Shown here: piece after piece, positions 29,324 through 39,241 of the stretch
Layout of the letters: every line of letters begins with the position of its first letter
Numbering within the stretch: position 1 is the first letter of the stretch
Source of the DNA: Armatimonadota bacterium
GTDB lineage: Bacteria; Armatimonadota; Fervidibacteria; Fervidibacterales; Fervidibacteraceae
Assembly: GCA_025060305.1 (NCBI GenBank)
Contig: JANXCD010000002.1
Coordinates: 1 to 43,016 of the forward strand
Direction: 5' to 3'
DNA: 43,016 nt
Position numbers and translations under genes: made by a program
The notes under the pieces: generated by a model
The model's database searches: none
The model's input: only the letters and a program-made list of their open reading frames with translations
Told to the model about the DNA's origin: nothing

Positions 29324-30421
29324 TCATTCAAACTTTTTGAACCAAAGGGCTTCTTTTGCCAACTTGTTGGCATCTATTTGCCAACCGATACCAGGTCGCT
29401 TCGGCAGGTGAACATAGCCTTCGTCATCAATTCCCAGTTCCCCTTGTTCTTCTCTTTCAGTTTTTGGGTCATTGACTACCAAAATCTCGTAGTAGCGAGT
29501 GTTGGGAATTGCTCCGCAAAGATGCAAGTTGGGCAAACCACCACCGTGAACTTCAACATACATTCCGAACGCATCAGCAAGATGAGCAATTCGCATAGCA
29601 CCTGTGATGCCACCTTTGTAATGGGTGCTCGTTCGCAGCAAGTCACAAGCGCCATGCACGACAAAATCGGCAGCATTGTAGTGGCAACCGTCAGCAGTTT
29701 CTGGCACTAAGATGGGAATATCTAAGTCGTTGCACAGACGCTGATATTGCCAAATGTTGAACTCTCTCATTGGCTCTTCATACCAAAGGAAGTTTGCCTC
29801 TTCAAGTATGCGACCCAACTTTAAGGCTTCTTCGTATCGGAAACCAGCAGAGCCGTCATACATTAAAGCAATTTCGTCGCCCACATGCTTGCGCAAAATT
29901 TTTGCCAATTTGCCATCTTGTTCAACATCGCCCCAAGCGTGGATTTTGATGGCTTTATATCCCAAAGCCAAACATTCGTCGGCATAACGCAAATAGTCGT
30001 CAATTGTTTCCCAAGTCACTGTTGAAGCGTAAGCGAGAATTTTGTCTCTCGCTCCACCAAGAAGTTTGTAAAGGGGTAGGTTAGCAACTTTTGCAGTGAT
30101 GTCCCACAAGGCGATGTCAAGCAAGCCTAAGGCGTAAATGGGAAATTCTTCTATGCGGTCAAATTCCCAAACTTGATGCCACAAGTGCTCTTTGAGCAGA
30201 GGGTCTTGTCCGATAGCAATTTCTTTCAACCTTCGGCGAACCAAGTCGGCAACAATGTATCCGTGCGAACTAACTGCCCAACCGTCAATGCCTTCGTCTG
30301 TGACGACACGAAGCCAACAAATTTCCTGCTTTTGAGGTGAGCCTGGTAAACCCTTGCGCCAGCGATAATGACGCTTAACTTCATGCTCAAGGACATAGGC
30401 TTCCAAGCCTATTATTCGCAT
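29324..30421 (-). CDS. Mandelate racemase/muconate lactonizing enzyme family protein
   Basis: A 365-residue enolase-superfamily enzyme, probably an acid-sugar dehydratase or epimerase. The barrel shows the three metal carboxylates in MYDGSAGF (Asp), WYEEPM (Glu) and LVPETADG (Glu). The second-strand motif is YKAIKIHAW, that is Lys-x-His rather than the commoner Lys-x-Lys, and the far side has DLLRTSTHYKGG and EVHGGG (Asp-His pair). The N-terminal capping domain (about 1-125) includes WLRVVTDEGIDGWA. The ATG at 30421 has an AAGGTGGTGGAAACAG site. The gene stands alone; the MITE copy at 30444 begins 23 bases upstream and may have displaced its promoter. The substrate cannot be fixed from the sequence. 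Confidence 0.9.
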   Translation of the reverse strand: MRIIGLEAYVLEHEVKRHYRWRKGLPGSPQKQEICWLRVVTDEGIDGWAVSSHGYIVADLVRRRLKEIAIGQDPLLKEHLWHQVWEFDRIEEFPIYALGLLDIALWDITAKVANLPLYKLLGGARDKILAYASTVTWETIDDYLRYADECLALGYKAIKIHAWGDVEQDGKLAKILRKHVGDEIALMYDGSAGFRYEEALKLGRILEEANFLWYEEPMREFNIWQYQRLCNDLDIPILVPETADGCHYNAADFVVHGACDLLRTSTHYKGGITGAMRIAHLADAFGMYVEVHGGGLPNLHLCGAIPNTRYYEILVVNDPKTEREEQGELGIDDEGYVHLPKRPGIGWQIDANKLAKEALWFKKFE

Positions 30422-30443
30422 CTGTTTCCACCACCTTCGGGTT

Positions 30444-30775
30444 TATAGTATGCTGCACAACAAATTGCAGAAAGAGCGAGTGAACTATGCCTAAAATATG
30501 CCCGAAAAAACAGGGAAGTGCTCTGCCTGAATATCCAGTTTCAATCTTTACTCAAAAGTTTGTTGGTGTAACCTCAAGGTCAGACTACTGCTCAACAGAA
30601 GAAATCAAGACAGAAAAAAAATCGGCACGCCAGTAGGCGTGCCCTCAGAATTGGCTAAAAATCTCTCAAAGGGCAGGGCTACTGCCCTGCCGAAAAATCT
30701 AACGGCATATTACCAACACACCTTGAAGTAAAGAGCGTCCAGTTTTTTCTGCAATAAGTTATGTTGAATACTATA
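30444..30775 (+). mobile_element. 332-bp MITE-like element, copy 2
   Basis: This is the inverted, roughly 97% identical partner of 10080-10409. The ends TATAGTATGCTGCACAACAA and, on the other strand, TATAGTATTCAACATAACTT both continue into ATTGCAGAAA. Internal hairpins GGCACGCC-AGTA-GGCGTGCC and GGGCAG-GGCTA-CTGCCC are conserved. Two additional A residues in an A-run shift the frame of the 80-codon ORF seen in copy 1. It begins 23 bases upstream of the enolase-superfamily start and is followed by the sulfatase-maturase pseudogene. Confidence 0.88.
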
Positions 30776-30912
30776 TTTGCCAAAAGTCAGAGGGATTTAG
30801 GCTGAGGGTGTGGCTTCAGGACTTTTTAAGCCAGTTGCTAAGTCATAGTTTGAGACACCGAATGGACGCTGGACTGCATGAACTTTGGTTTGTCCACTTT
30901 GCAATAGAAAAA

Positions 30913-31475
30913 GACATTGCATCAGAACTTCCGCCCTCTTTCCATGTCATGCTTAAGCCGAGAGGTCCGATTTGATTGGCAAGGTGGCGAGCCGACTTTG
31001 ATATGGAAGCGTAACTGAATGGACAGTTCGTTCAGAACAGTGAGGCAAATTTTTGTGCTCGGTTTTTGACAAATGGTTCGCAGCGATGTTGGTAAAATTT
31101 TCGTCCAGCAGTTTGAAGTTGCACTTGAAGCGTGGCCCGGCTTTGAGCCGAGTTTGTGTGTCCATGCAAAAACTTGTGGAAACTGCTTGGCAATGGAGCA
31201 TAACGGCGATTTTGTTTTCATGCGACCATCGTGAATGCCCAGTTTTGTTTGCTTGCAACGGAGGTTGCCCAAAGGACAGGTTTATCAAAACCCCAGATGG
31301 AGAAAATGGCTTAAATTACCTTTGCGCAGGTTACAAACGCTTTTTCACCTATATTGACTCTTACATGCGTTTGATGGCAAACCTTCTTCGGCAAGGACAA
31401 CCCGCATGGCTTATTATGGAAACATTGCTTCAAAAAGAACGACCAAAGCAAAAACTTAGACCAAATGAACCCTGA
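30913..31475 (+). pseudogene. Anaerobic sulfatase-maturating enzyme (anSME) pseudogene
   Basis: Fragments of a radical SAM sulfatase maturase appear in order but in different frames: PPSFHVMLKPRGPI (its N-terminus), then WQGGEPTLIWK, then DVGKIFVQQFEVALEAWPGFEPSLCVHAKTCGNCLAMEHNGD, and finally CNGGCPKDRFIKTPDGENGLNYLCAGYKRFFTYIDSYM in the SPASM region. The radical SAM CxxxCxxC segment between the first two is deleted, there are internal stops and at least two frameshifts. Such enzymes convert Cys or Ser of sulfatases to formylglycine. The ORF-track entry 31053-31475 is only the last fragment preceded by out-of-frame sequence. The flanking 31476-31738 shows nothing else. Confidence 0.85.
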
Positions 31476-31738
31476 CCTTGCGTGAGCGGGCGAAAGTTCA
31501 AGAAATGCTGCATGGGCAAGTTGTGAAGGCAAAGTAGTGTGAAAAACATGCAATTTGAAACGATTGCTCTTCTTACTGCCAATTCCTTTATTGAGCATCA
31601 TCCATTTTCCTTTTAGCGTTGCAAAACTTTTGAGGGCGCTTATTTATTTTCTTTAGAAACCGTTGGTAGTATGATGCAAATCCCTAAAGCAAAAGATGAT
31701 AAATGATGTGATAGCACAATTTTGAAGGAGGTCAGAGC

Positions 31739-32509
31739 ATGAAAATTGCCGTTGTTACAGGCGCCGCTCGTGGCATTGGTAGATCAATAGCATTAAGGCT
31801 TGCAAAAGAAGGTTATGCTATTGCCGCAAGTGATGTATTGACAGAACAAGTAAATGAAACCGCCGAATTGGTTCGGCAAAGCGGTAACAAGGCTTTAGCG
31901 TTGACTGTTGATGTCAGTAAGGAAGAACAGGTCAAGAAAATGTTTGAACAAGTTGTCGCTGAGTTGGGAGGAGTTGATCTTCTTGTCAATAATGCAGGCG
32001 TCATCGCTCGCTCTCACATTGTTGATACAACTGCTGAAGATTTTGATTGGGTGATAGGTATCAATCTTAAGGGTGCATTCCTTTGCATCAAACACTCAGC
32101 ACCAATAATGCGTCAGAGAGGTGGCGGTGTGATTGTCAATATTTCTTCTCTTCACGCTTTCGCTACTTTGCCTAACCTTTCAATTTATGCTGCATCAAAA
32201 GCAGGTTTGGTCGGTTTGACAAGGGCAGCGGCTCTTGATCTGGGTGTGTGGAACATTCGTGTGGTGGCAGTTTGTCCCTCTGGTGTTGATACTCCGATGC
32301 TCAGAGACAAACCAACAGAGGAAGAAAACATTGCAACTCTTAATCGCTGGAAAAGGGCTTCTCCCATCGGATTGATTCTCCAACCTGAAGATGTAGCAAA
32401 CTTAGTCGCTTGGCTCGTTAGTGATCAGGCTCGTGGTTTGACAGGCGTGGCTATCGTCATTGATGCTGGTGTTTCGGCAGATTTACAAATTCGCAAAATC
32501 CCAACTTAG
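31739..32509 (+). CDS. Short-chain dehydrogenase/reductase (SDR family)
   Basis: A 256-residue classical SDR. The cofactor loop is TGAARGIGRS (residues 8-17), with Asp32 at the end of the second strand, which favours NAD over NADP. NNAG is at 84-87 and the catalytic set is Ser136/137 in NISS, Tyr150 and Lys154 in IYAASK. The C-terminal LVSDQARGLTGVAIVIDAGVSAD is typical of the 3-oxoacyl-ACP reductase/sugar-alcohol dehydrogenase group. The ATG at 31739 follows an excellent GAAGGAGGTCAGAGC site. It stands alone. A polyol or hydroxy-acid substrate is more likely than fatty-acid synthesis given the Asp32, but this is inference. Confidence 0.92.
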   Translation: MKIAVVTGAARGIGRSIALRLAKEGYAIAASDVLTEQVNETAELVRQSGNKALALTVDVSKEEQVKKMFEQVVAELGGVDLLVNNAGVIARSHIVDTTAEDFDWVIGINLKGAFLCIKHSAPIMRQRGGGVIVNISSLHAFATLPNLSIYAASKAGLVGLTRAAALDLGVWNIRVVAVCPSGVDTPMLRDKPTEEENIATLNRWKRASPIGLILQPEDVANLVAWLVSDQARGLTGVAIVIDAGVSADLQIRKIPT

Positions 32510-32543
32510 GCTCGCTCTTTATTTGTTGTTGGCAAACGCTTTT

Positions 32544-32644
32544 TGTCACCATGCCATTGGCTTTATCCCATAGTGGCTGACGAATTTCTGAGCGCCGTCT
32601 TTAGATGGCGTGGAAAATTTTCGCCAAACGAATTCAACGCTGAC
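32544..32644. repeat. Palindromic repeat, GGCTTTAGCC family (full copy B)
   Basis: Starting at CACCATGCCATTGGCTTTAT, it continues with GGCTGACGAATTTCTGAGCG, CCGTCTTTAGATGGCG and ends in CGCTGAC. It aligns with the reverse complement of 27979-28110 and shares its first 20 bases with the partial copy at 29211. It occupies the start of the 370-base gap between the SDR and UPF0182 genes. Confidence 0.8.
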
Positions 32645-32758
32645 TTTGTTTGTCACCAATCACTAATCACTGGCTAAAATGAATTTGCAATAGAGAGCAA
32701 ACGAGAATTTCGCTATCATGAGAGTGTAAGGCTTCTCCCAAACCAAAGGAGCGGCTCG

Positions 32759-32786
32759 TTGACAAGTTTTCCTTTGAAGATAGACT
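32759..32786 (+). promoter_or_regulatory. Candidate sigma70-type promoter for the UPF0182 gene
   Basis: TTGACA, a 16-base spacer and TAGACT lie about 94 bases upstream of the chosen ATG at 32880. It is one of the few intergenic perfect -35 boxes in the window. Confidence 0.45.
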
Positions 32787-32879
32787 CTTAGGCATTGTTG
32801 GTGTAAAATTTTATCTTGCAGGACATAGTGCCATTAGCAAAATTTATTGATGTCGGCTATTAAACGGAGGTTATCCCAA

Positions 32880-35810
32880 ATGCTTAGAACGAACCGCTTA
32901 CTTTGGCAACTTGTTATTGCCGTCACGCTTTTTTTCTTGATCGTCAAGATTTTAGGTATATGGGCTGAAGGTCTATGGTTTTCATCTGAAGGCTACACCT
33001 CTGTTTTCTTGAAAAGGCTTTTTTTGCAAGTAACGATGTTCATAATTGGCTTTAGCGCTTTCTTTTTGCTGGTTTACATCCCTTATCGGCTCGCTAAGAA
33101 AGCAGCAGAAAAAGTCCCTACGCCTTTGCGTGAGAGACTTTTCGGCGATTTGGACAAGTTGACTGTTGATGTGGCTTTAGACAAATGGGCTTTGGGAGTT
33201 TGCCTTTTTCTGGCAGCAGTCGCTGGTTTGATAGCGAGCAGTCGTTGGGTTTATTTGCTACACCTCCTTTATTCAACACCTTTTGGTCAAACAGACCCAA
33301 TTTTCGGACACGACATTGGATTTTATGTCTTCAAGTTACCTTTCATTCGTTTTTGGGTCACTTTCACTTTGTTCGGTTTGATATTTGGATTGATCGCAAT
33401 GGTTTTGAGACTTCGCTATGAGGAGTTGGTCAGGTTTGAAGAGAGCGGAATAGAAGCACCTGTTTTTGCAGCCCGTCCCCTTTTGGCAGTAACAGCAGCC
33501 TTCCTTTTTACTCTTGCCCTTGCTCAGTTTATCGGTCGTTACAGCATCTTATTTTCTGGTCGTGGCATTTTGTTTGGTGCAGGATTTGCTGATGTTTATG
33601 GGACACTACCTTCTTTTTGGGCTTTGATGATTGCTTGCCTTTTAGGCTCAATTTGGTGCTTGCTTGAAACCATAAAAGGCGACTTGAGACGATTGAGGAC
33701 GATTTTCGCCTCCCTTTTCGTCTTATGGTTAGTTGCTCGGCTTCTTTTCCCAACAGCAATTCAAGCCTTTGTCGTCAAACCTAATGAGCGTGAAAGGGAA
33801 CGACCTTTCTTGGCTCATAACATCAAATTCACACGATATGCTTACAACCTCAACGAGGTTCATATCCGTTCTCACCCTGGCGAACCGATACCGTCCATTA
33901 GTGACATAAAACTCCATGAAACGGCTTTAGCGAATATTCGCCTTTGGGATATTGACCAACTTTTGGATGCCTTTTCCCAACTACAATCCCTTCACATGCA
34001 ATATGGTTTTTCAACTGTTGACTATGACCGCTATTACATAGGCGGCAGACTTAGGCAAGTCGCAATAGCGCCAAGAGAGTTGTTTTTGCCCAAAGTGATT
34101 GATACATGGCTTAACCGTCATTTGCATTACACGCACGGCTATGGAATAGTCATGTCTTTGGTGACTGAGTTTACAGGTGAAGGTTCACCTCACCTTATCA
34201 TCAAAGACATACCTCCTCAAGTTGATAAAGATTTTCCTTACCAGATAAGGCGTCCAGAAATTTACTTTGGCGAATTTGTGCTTCCAGAAGAACGGCGTCG
34301 TCGTCAGCCTCTCGTTAGAGGCAGTCAAAAGCAAACAACAGAAACGACTACTCCCTCAAATTCAGGTCGTGGAAATCAAAATTCGGGAAATCAACCGCCT
34401 CTACCTACAACGGAAGGTCAGCAGCAACAGCAGCAAACACAAACTTTGCCTCAATACACGATAGCGGAATTTGTCCTCGTCCGCACTCGTGCACCTGAAT
34501 TTGACTATCCCTTAAGTGGCGAGAGAGGTGAATGGAAAGAAACTCGTTATGAGGCTAATTCTGGAGTCCCAATTGGCTCTTGGTGGCGACGCATCCTTTT
34601 CGCCGCTAGGTTTATGGATTTGAATTTGCTTCTTAATACGGACATCACCTCGGAAAGCAAGTTACTCATGTATCGCCGAATTTTGGAGCGAGTAAGTGCA
34701 GTCGCACCCTTCTTGCTCATTGACAGAGACCCCTACCCAGTTATAACAAGCGATGGGCGCATCGTTTGGATTGTTGACACCTTCACTGCTACTGTTAACT
34801 TTCCATACTCCCAACCGATTTCACCGCAAATTCGCATCAACTATTTGCGTAACTCCGTAAAGGTTACGATTGATGCATACACAGGCGAAACAAGGCTTTA
34901 TGCCTTTGACGAAAGTGATCCCTTGCTCAAAACTTACAAAAAGGCTTTCCCTAAACTTTTCAAGAACCGAGACGAGATGCCACCTGATATAAAGGCTCAT
35001 ATTCGCTACCCTCAATCTCTTTTTGCAATTCAATCTTCTATGCTTTGTCTTTACCACATGACTGACCCTGACCAGTTTTACTTGAAAGAGGATTCATGGG
35101 AGATTGCCGAAGAACAAAGCGGAGTTGAAGGCAAACCCGTTCCTATCCGCCCCTATTACACCATCATCCGTTCACCTGATGATAACAAAGATAGGTTTGT
35201 ATTGCTTATTCCTTTCACACCTGTTGGCAAGAAAAACATGATTGCTTGGATGGCTGCTCATTGTGACTACGACCGATATGGAGATTTGTTCATTTACCAA
35301 TTTCCCTCTGGTAAGCAAGTTGAAGGTCCGCAGCAGATTGAAGCGAGAATTAATGCTGATGCCCAAATTTCCCAATATTTCAGCCTTTGGAATCAACAAG
35401 GGTCAAGAGTTATTCGTGGCAGTTTGCTTATCTTGCCCATTAGCAATAGTCTCCTTTTTGTTGAGCCAATTTACCTTCAAGCAGAACAAACTCCTCTGCC
35501 AGAAATTAAGAGAGTTATTGTCTCGGCTGGAAAAAAAGTCGTAATGAGTGATAACCTTTGGAGCGCTCTATCAGAACTTTTCGGAGCGAAATGGAGTAAC
35601 GAAACGGCGAAACCCAATGAAAAGCCTTTGAACCGACAAAATTTGCAAACTCCAGATGGTAAATTTGACTTGACCCTTGAGTTGTTGACATACTTGAGAG
35701 AGGCAAAGAAAGCACGAGAGAAAGGAGATTGGTTGAAGTTTGGCGAGTCACTAAATAAAGCCTTTGAACGAGCAGAGAAATTGGAAAGTGCTTTAAACAG
35801 AAAACGCTAA
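32880..35810 (+). CDS. UPF0182 family integral membrane protein
   Basis: A 976-residue protein of the UPF0182 (COG1615) family, whose function is unknown. The start at 32880 is set by GGAGG 9 bases upstream; the ORF-track TTG lies 33 bases earlier without a site. The first 290 residues contain about seven membrane segments (starting LLWQLVIAVTLFFLIVKILGIW), with the conserved GYTSVFLKRLF and VDVALDKWALG regions. A large extracytoplasmic domain follows (PTAIQAFVVKPNERERE, NIRLWD, YTHGYGIVMS, DIPPQ, PEIYFGE, FAARFMD, RNSVKVTIDAYTG, MLCLYHMTDPDQFYLKED). A low-complexity Thr/Asn/Gln stretch near residues 490-530 (GQQQQQQTQ) interrupts it. No neighbour points to a function. Confidence 0.93.
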   Translation: MLRTNRLLWQLVIAVTLFFLIVKILGIWAEGLWFSSEGYTSVFLKRLFLQVTMFIIGFSAFFLLVYIPYRLAKKAAEKVPTPLRERLFGDLDKLTVDVALDKWALGVCLFLAAVAGLIASSRWVYLLHLLYSTPFGQTDPIFGHDIGFYVFKLPFIRFWVTFTLFGLIFGLIAMVLRLRYEELVRFEESGIEAPVFAARPLLAVTAAFLFTLALAQFIGRYSILFSGRGILFGAGFADVYGTLPSFWALMIACLLGSIWCLLETIKGDLRRLRTIFASLFVLWLVARLLFPTAIQAFVVKPNERERERPFLAHNIKFTRYAYNLNEVHIRSHPGEPIPSISDIKLHETALANIRLWDIDQLLDAFSQLQSLHMQYGFSTVDYDRYYIGGRLRQVAIAPRELFLPKVIDTWLNRHLHYTHGYGIVMSLVTEFTGEGSPHLIIKDIPPQVDKDFPYQIRRPEIYFGEFVLPEERRRRQPLVRGSQKQTTETTTPSNSGRGNQNSGNQPPLPTTEGQQQQQQTQTLPQYTIAEFVLVRTRAPEFDYPLSGERGEWKETRYEANSGVPIGSWWRRILFAARFMDLNLLLNTDITSESKLLMYRRILERVSAVAPFLLIDRDPYPVITSDGRIVWIVDTFTATVNFPYSQPISPQIRINYLRNSVKVTIDAYTGETRLYAFDESDPLLKTYKKAFPKLFKNRDEMPPDIKAHIRYPQSLFAIQSSMLCLYHMTDPDQFYLKEDSWEIAEEQSGVEGKPVPIRPYYTIIRSPDDNKDRFVLLIPFTPVGKKNMIAWMAAHCDYDRYGDLFIYQFPSGKQVEGPQQIEARINADAQISQYFSLWNQQGSRVIRGSLLILPISNSLLFVEPIYLQAEQTPLPEIKRVIVSAGKKVVMSDNLWSALSELFGAKWSNETAKPNEKPLNRQNLQTPDGKFDLTLELLTYLREAKKAREKGDWLKFGESLNKAFERAEKLESALNRKR

Positions 35811-35932
35811 GATTTCTCCAAACCGCTTTTTAATGCAAATTAGTAGTTAAACAGTTGGATGCAGGATAGGAAAGCAATTTTTGCCCACTACTTCTCGCCA
35901 ACAAATCCTTGAAACTTTTCAATTAATCGTAA

Positions 35933-37243
<1,311 letters not shown>

Positions 37244-37244
37244 C

Positions 37245-38147
37245 TTACTCACGAATTTGTAAGCGGCGCTGTTTGAGTAAATTCTCCAACTCATTCGCTT
37301 TGAATTCCGCACGAGGCTCTAACTTATGCCACTCAGTCATTTGTTTCATTATCGCATAGGCAGATTCATAGTCACCCATGTCTTGATAGATTTTTGCCAG
37401 CATATGCCTCGGAATAGTAGCGAATTTCTTATCTGGATGCCTGATAATGTTTTGAAGAATTTGTATGCCTTCATCATAGTAGCCATTTTGAGACATTGAT
37501 TCAACAACTGTGTATCGCTCCGATAAGGTTATAGTTGCCCCTCTTGCTACCGGGTTGTATGGAGCATCCAAACTTGACTCTTCCCAATGCTTCATTGCCA
37601 GTCGCATGTTTGGCATCCTTTCGTAATTGTGAGCCAACATGTTGCGAACCCAATCAATGTCTTTCGTGAACTTTCCTGGTGCATTCAGAGCATCTTCCAA
37701 GTAATAGGCTGCTAAAACTGTATCGCCAAGTTTGTCGTAAGCAGTCCACCCTAAACCAAAGAGCAGACTAAAACTGTTCGGCGAACGCTCTAATCCGTGT
37801 TCGTAAACTTGTATTCCCAGTTTGACCCATTGGACTCTTTTGCTCTCGTCCTTCTCTTCAGCCCTTAAATTGTAAGCAATATGCCAACCAGCAAAATCAA
37901 AAGCATCAGCGAAAGTTGGGTCTAAAAATGTGGTAATGCGAAGCAAAGGAAGCACCATCCACCAGCGACCAGTGTCTCGGAAGATTTCAGATTGTTGCCA
38001 TACAACTCTCGCTAATAACCTGCCCAATAAACGATAACTATTAACTTGCTCCGATGAAACGAGTGGAGTAAAACTAAACCTAATAATTGCTGAACTAATC
38101 AAAAAAAACAGAATTAGCGCAATTATTGGATAGTATCTTTTTATCAT
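37245..38147 (-). CDS. Membrane-anchored TPR-repeat protein, last gene of the molybdenum hydroxylase operon
   Basis: A 300-residue protein with a single N-terminal membrane segment (YYPIIALILFFLISSAIIRF) and a helical remainder resembling tetratricopeptide repeats, e.g. WHIAYNLRAEEKDESKR, GLGWTAYDKLGDTVLAAYYLEDALNAP, MLAKIYQDMGDYESAYAIMKQ. TPR arrays bind other proteins. I recognise no specific family. The ATG at 38147 uses GAGGTGAT, a site that overlaps the stop of the upstream membrane-protein gene (7 bases away), so the two are tightly linked. It could tether or assemble the membrane protein, but this is inferred from position only. Confidence 0.75.
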   Translation of the reverse strand: MIKRYYPIIALILFFLISSAIIRFSFTPLVSSEQVNSYRLLGRLLARVVWQQSEIFRDTGRWWMVLPLLRITTFLDPTFADAFDFAGWHIAYNLRAEEKDESKRVQWVKLGIQVYEHGLERSPNSFSLLFGLGWTAYDKLGDTVLAAYYLEDALNAPGKFTKDIDWVRNMLAHNYERMPNMRLAMKHWEESSLDAPYNPVARGATITLSERYTVVESMSQNGYYDEGIQILQNIIRHPDKKFATIPRHMLAKIYQDMGDYESAYAIMKQMTEWHKLEPRAEFKANELENLLKQRRLQIRE

Positions 38148-38153
38148 TTTATA

Positions 38154-38834
38154 TCACCTCACTTCCGGCAATTCCCATTTTGACTGAAATTGGCGAATAT
38201 AGAGACATATAGAAGCCACAACAAACCAATAAATTAATAAATGAATCGCTGACGCTAATGCGATTTCCAAACCTTGCCAACCTTCAAACAAAATAAATTG
38301 TCTTAATTGTTCAATTGACCTGTATGGCACTATTAAATTCCAAAAATCCAATAATGATTTAATTACCAAACTATCTACAAACATCTCTGCTTCTACAAGC
38401 AACTGAGAAAAAATAATCGTTCCAATGAAACCTATTATCCATAAAACACGATATTTACGAAAACTTATTTCCAAAAAATATATTAGACTCGTAAGAATAG
38501 ATACAATTAGAAAAGAAAATAAAAACTTAATATATATAGATAGATCCAATTCTTTAGATATAAACATACCCGTGACTATTAGGAATACGAAACTAAGAAA
38601 TGAGATAAAAAGAACAGATCTAAGAATGTTGAAGTAACCTAGGATGTGATGATTCGTGTACTTTTCTGTTTTGATCAGCATAAATATAGGGAAAATAATA
38701 TAAATGATAAGAAATAACCAAAACACAGAGTAGAATGTTGACGTTATATCGACTACAGTAACGTTGTATATAAATATTTGAAAAAGTGTAGTGATTAGAA
38801 TAAAATAGAGCAAGGCGAAAATTACATATTTCAT
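38154..38834 (-). CDS. Six-helix membrane protein, ABC-permease-like
   Basis: A 226-residue, very hydrophobic protein with about six membrane segments (starting YVIFALLYFILITTLFQIFIY; ending LLIYWFVVASICLYI). The DNA is much more AT-rich than its neighbours. It is unrecognised at family level; its position directly after an ABC-ATPase-derived gene, and its final helix arrangement, recall ABC-2-type permeases. The ATG at 38834 overlaps the ABC-like stop (ATGA) with GGAGGAATGAAGCA before it, indicating translational coupling. Function unknown. Confidence 0.75.
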   Translation of the reverse strand: MKYVIFALLYFILITTLFQIFIYNVTVVDITSTFYSVFWLFLIIYIIFPIFMLIKTEKYTNHHILGYFNILRSVLFISFLSFVFLIVTGMFISKELDLSIYIKFLFSFLIVSILTSLIYFLEISFRKYRVLWIIGFIGTIIFSQLLVEAEMFVDSLVIKSLLDFWNLIVPYRSIEQLRQFILFEGWQGLEIALASAIHLLIYWFVVASICLYIRQFQSKWELPEVR

Positions 38835-39241
38835 TGCTTCATTCCTCCTTCGGTAAATTCTGTTAATTTATAGTTTTTTTGAATAATTTTATTGAAAATT
38901 TCTATAATTTGGATGACAACACCTTTGGCAAGTTTGGTGTAGTTTGTTCTGGGGTTCACTATGATTAGAAAAGGTTGAAAGTCAGACGAACTTTGAACTT
39001 TCGGATGAATTATTGATCTCAAAAAGGCTTGACGGGGCGGTAGATTATATGCCCATATTTCACCACTACCTGGAAGTTCAAATCCACACAAAGTTCTTAG
39101 AATAGCTCCTTTTCCTTTACTATCGCTTAGAATGCTGATGTTTTCTCCTTCATTTATCATAAGATTTAAGTCACTAATTATCGGAAAGCCGTCAATCTTT
39201 ACACTTAAATGGTGAATCTCCATGGCAATCACAACTGTCAC
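38831..39241 (-). CDS. Degenerate, shortened ABC-transporter ATPase-like protein
   Basis: A 136-residue ORF clearly derived from an ABC ATPase but lacking every catalytic motif. The start EIHHLSVKIDGFPIISDLNLMINEGE is a normal ABC opening; the Walker A site (GxxGxGKS) is replaced by SDSKGKGA; LRTLCGFELPGSGEIWAY is retained. The helical domain and the LSGGQ signature are missing, and the Walker B DEP box appears as FLIIVNPRTN. The frame is nevertheless intact and its GTG start overlaps the stop of the molybdenum subunit by four bases (GTGA), while its stop overlaps the next start (ATGA). It may start at an internal GTG or at the ATG six codons in. It could be a structural pseudo-ATPase or a decaying gene. 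Confidence 0.7.
   Translation of the reverse strand: MTVVIAMEIHHLSVKIDGFPIISDLNLMINEGENISILSDSKGKGAILRTLCGFELPGSGEIWAYNLPPRQAFLRSIIHPKVQSSSDFQPFLIIVNPRTNYTKLAKGVVIQIIEIFNKIIQKNYKLTEFTEGGMKQ

Noticed and set aside
31053-31475. 140-residue ORF as an intact small Cys-rich protein
   Set aside because: Only its C-terminal half matches anSME; the first half is out-of-frame anSME sequence, so it is a pseudogene fragment.
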